In this document: positions 62,626 through 64,000 of the stretch, one piece after another
Position numbering within the stretch: position 1 is the stretch's first letter
Layout: every line of letters begins with the position of its first letter
Origin: an uncultured Pelagibacteraceae bacterium
Lineage (GTDB): Bacteria > Pseudomonadota > Alphaproteobacteria > Pelagibacterales > Pelagibacteraceae
DNA length: 64,000 nucleotides
Assembly (NCBI GenBank): GCA_902582165.1
Contig: CACHQZ010000001.1
Location: 186,001 to 250,000 of the forward strand
Reading direction: 5' to 3'
Position numbers and translations under genes: made by a program
Notes under the pieces: generated by a model
Database searches by the model: none
The model's input: only the letters and a program-made list of their open reading frames with translations
Told to the model about the DNA's origin: nothing

Positions 62626-63895
62626 TACTCATTATTTGATCGATTTTTAAAAAAGTTTTATTCAAAATTTCTTTACCAATTAGATCTAAATTACTATTTG
62701 ACTTATGGAAATTCTTCTCAGGCAATTTAAAATCTTTTTCTAACATTACGGACAGCTCCTCAACATCTTTAATTTGTTTGCAAAGTAAACTTTCTTGAAA
62801 ATAATCATAAATTTCTCTAAAGTTACTGACGAATGGACCATGATAAATATTACAACTCATTTTAGCTGCAGTGATTGGATTTTGTCCTCCATCGTATTTT
62901 AATTTTTTGACCATCGATTTACCAATGAAAACACTTTTTGCAAATTTGAAAAATTTAGATAGTTCCCCATGAAAGTTTAAAATCACCACCTCTTTACTGA
63001 AATCGATTGTGTTATCATTATTTAGTATTTGTGCTTGCAAGCCTTTTTTATCACAATAACTTTTAATATTTTTTGATCGATATAGTTGTCTTGGAGCTAT
63101 TATAGTTAAAAGGTTACTAATTTTATTTTTTAAATTTAAATGAGCTTCAATACAGAATCCTTCCTCGTCTTTGTGTATACTGGCAGCACACCAAAAGTTT
63201 TTATTTAATAGGACATTCTTACTTTTGTTTTCAATTTTTTTAATATCAATATCATCACAAAATTTCAAATTGCCATAATAATCAACTTTTTTTGCTCCAA
63301 GGTTTTTTAGTAGTCTCTCCGACTCAGAACTTGAAGCAAAGCAATGATCAAAAGATTCAAATATTTTTTTTGAGGTGCGTTTTATCAACATCCATTTTTT
63401 AAAAGTTTTAGGAGTAATCCTAGCGTTGACAAGCAAAAGAGCTTTACCCCTCTTCTTAGACTGAAGTAAAAAATTAGGCCAAATTTCAGAGTCAATAAAA
63501 ATGATTAAATTTGGATCCCAGCTATCTAAAAATTTATTTACTAAAAAAATAACGTCTAAAGGAAAATATCTGTGTTTGACATTACTATAATTATCAAAGT
63601 ATTTTTCTACTAGCTTTCCTGAAGATAAAGTTACAGTTGTAATTAAAAATTCTAAATTTTTTTTTTCATTATTGAATTTTTCTATTAATGGGAAAATACT
63701 CTGCACCTCACCTATACTAGCTGCATGTATCCATATGAGTTTTTTCTTTTTGTCTCTATCTACTGAAAATGAATTAAAAAAAATTTTTTCTAAATATCTA
63801 AATTTGTCTTCTTTGTTGAAAACTTTTCTTAAAACAACTAATAAAATTAATAATGGATATAAAATTAAAGATAACAATTTGTAAAAATAAATCAT
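62612..63895 (-). CDS. waaA: 3-deoxy-D-manno-octulosonic acid transferase
   Basis: A 427-residue GT30 Kdo transferase: N-terminal membrane anchor, IWIHAASIGEVQSIFPLI, FIDSEIWPNFL, NARITPKTFK and FIGKSMVK...GGQNPITAA. It adds CMP-Kdo-derived Kdo to lipid IVA, using the product of kdsB. Its ATG overlaps the TGA of the upstream ABC transporter gene. Confidence 0.96.
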   Translation of the reverse strand: MIYFYKLLSLILYPLLILLVVLRKVFNKEDKFRYLEKIFFNSFSVDRDKKKKLIWIHAASIGEVQSIFPLIEKFNNEKKNLEFLITTVTLSSGKLVEKYFDNYSNVKHRYFPLDVIFLVNKFLDSWDPNLIIFIDSEIWPNFLLQSKKRGKALLLVNARITPKTFKKWMLIKRTSKKIFESFDHCFASSSESERLLKNLGAKKVDYYGNLKFCDDIDIKKIENKSKNVLLNKNFWCAASIHKDEEGFCIEAHLNLKNKISNLLTIIAPRQLYRSKNIKSYCDKKGLQAQILNNDNTIDFSKEVVILNFHGELSKFFKFAKSVFIGKSMVKKLKYDGGQNPITAAKMSCNIYHGPFVSNFREIYDYFQESLLCKQIKDVEELSVMLEKDFKLPEKNFHKSNSNLDLIGKEILNKTFLKIDQIMSNENN

Positions 63896-64000
63896 CTTAA
63901 TTGTTTTTCGTATAAAGATTTATATTCTTTACAATTTTTAATTAGCGAACCATGATTTCCAGACTCTATTATTTCCCCATTTTTTAATACAAAAATTTTA
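63892..64000 (-). CDS. msbA: MsbA-like ABC transporter, C-terminal end only
   Basis: Reading the minus strand from the window edge gives 35 residues ending in TGA at 63892, with FVLKNGEIIESGNHGSLI, the usual tail of an ABC exporter ATPase after the H-loop. Position before waaA-lpxK-lpxL suggests the lipid A flippase MsbA. The ORF track omits it because it is cut by the window edge. Confidence 0.75.
   Translation of the reverse strand, partial: KIFVLKNGEIIESGNHGSLIKNCKEYKSLYEKQLR

Overview
The window is a dense, very AT-rich, almost intron-free bacterial segment whose gene order, protein families and base composition point to a SAR11 / Pelagibacterales alphaproteobacterium. Supporting signs are the GcrA regulator, the plcP-agt-phoR-pst locus, the DUF2093 and DUF3035 (BamF-like) genes, the lptC-lptB-aroA-cmk-rpsA-ihfB string, tiny intergenic gaps and few Shine-Dalgarno sequences. 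About 69 protein genes, one tRNA (His) and one 4.5S SRP RNA are supported. No gap without a gene exceeds 300 bases. The taxonomic call is inference from gene content; no rRNA is present.

Layout. (1) 1-12969: after the end of an unknown gene and trxA, a long leftward run (rnd, kdsD, lptC, lptB, aroA, cmk, rpsA, ihfB, pyrF, trpF, trpB, trpA, accD, folC) covers LPS export, shikimate and tryptophan synthesis, pyrimidines, translation and fatty acid synthesis. TrpB and TrpA occupy the canonical operon slot but have lost several otherwise conserved active-site residues. (2) 12987-14514: a complex I NDUFA9-like protein, a small SMR transporter and a small lysine-rich protein. (3) 14617-30868: a 16-kb phosphate-starvation block with a DAG kinase-like gene diverging from plcP-agt (lipid remodelling), phoR, an unknown exported protein, pstS-pstC-pstA-pstB-phoU-phoB, sixA, ppk and ppx, then an aquaporin / arsenate reductase pair. 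PhoB-box-like 11-bp-spaced repeats lie upstream of plcP and pstS. (4) 30902-46396: gcrA, an ABC-2 permease, argD-argF, a membrane cytochrome c, kdsB-pheA, SRP RNA-dnaX-ybaB-recR, malate synthase, an accA with a predicted C-terminal membrane anchor, a cold-shock gene, and tRNA-His-hisS-hisZ-hisG.

(5) 46397-50163: the one clearly accessory region, a compact restriction-modification cassette (two different DPPY methyltransferases and a convergent putative nuclease with two PD-(D/E)xK-like sites), sitting between the hisG and groEL terminators and flanked by related GTTCATCAAA repeats. (6) 50219-64000: groES-groEL with a heat-shock-like promoter, then HAD hydrolase-ribF-ileS-lspA-bamF-pgi, and leftward rsmD-purD and msbA(partial)-waaA-lpxK-lpxL for Kdo/lipid A assembly.

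The most interesting points are the co-diverged TrpA/TrpB pair, the RM cassette with its flanking repeats, the membrane-anchored AccA, the non-canonical tRNA-His abutting hisS, and the phosphate-lipid-arsenate gene cluster. I saw no CRISPR array, transposase or integrase.
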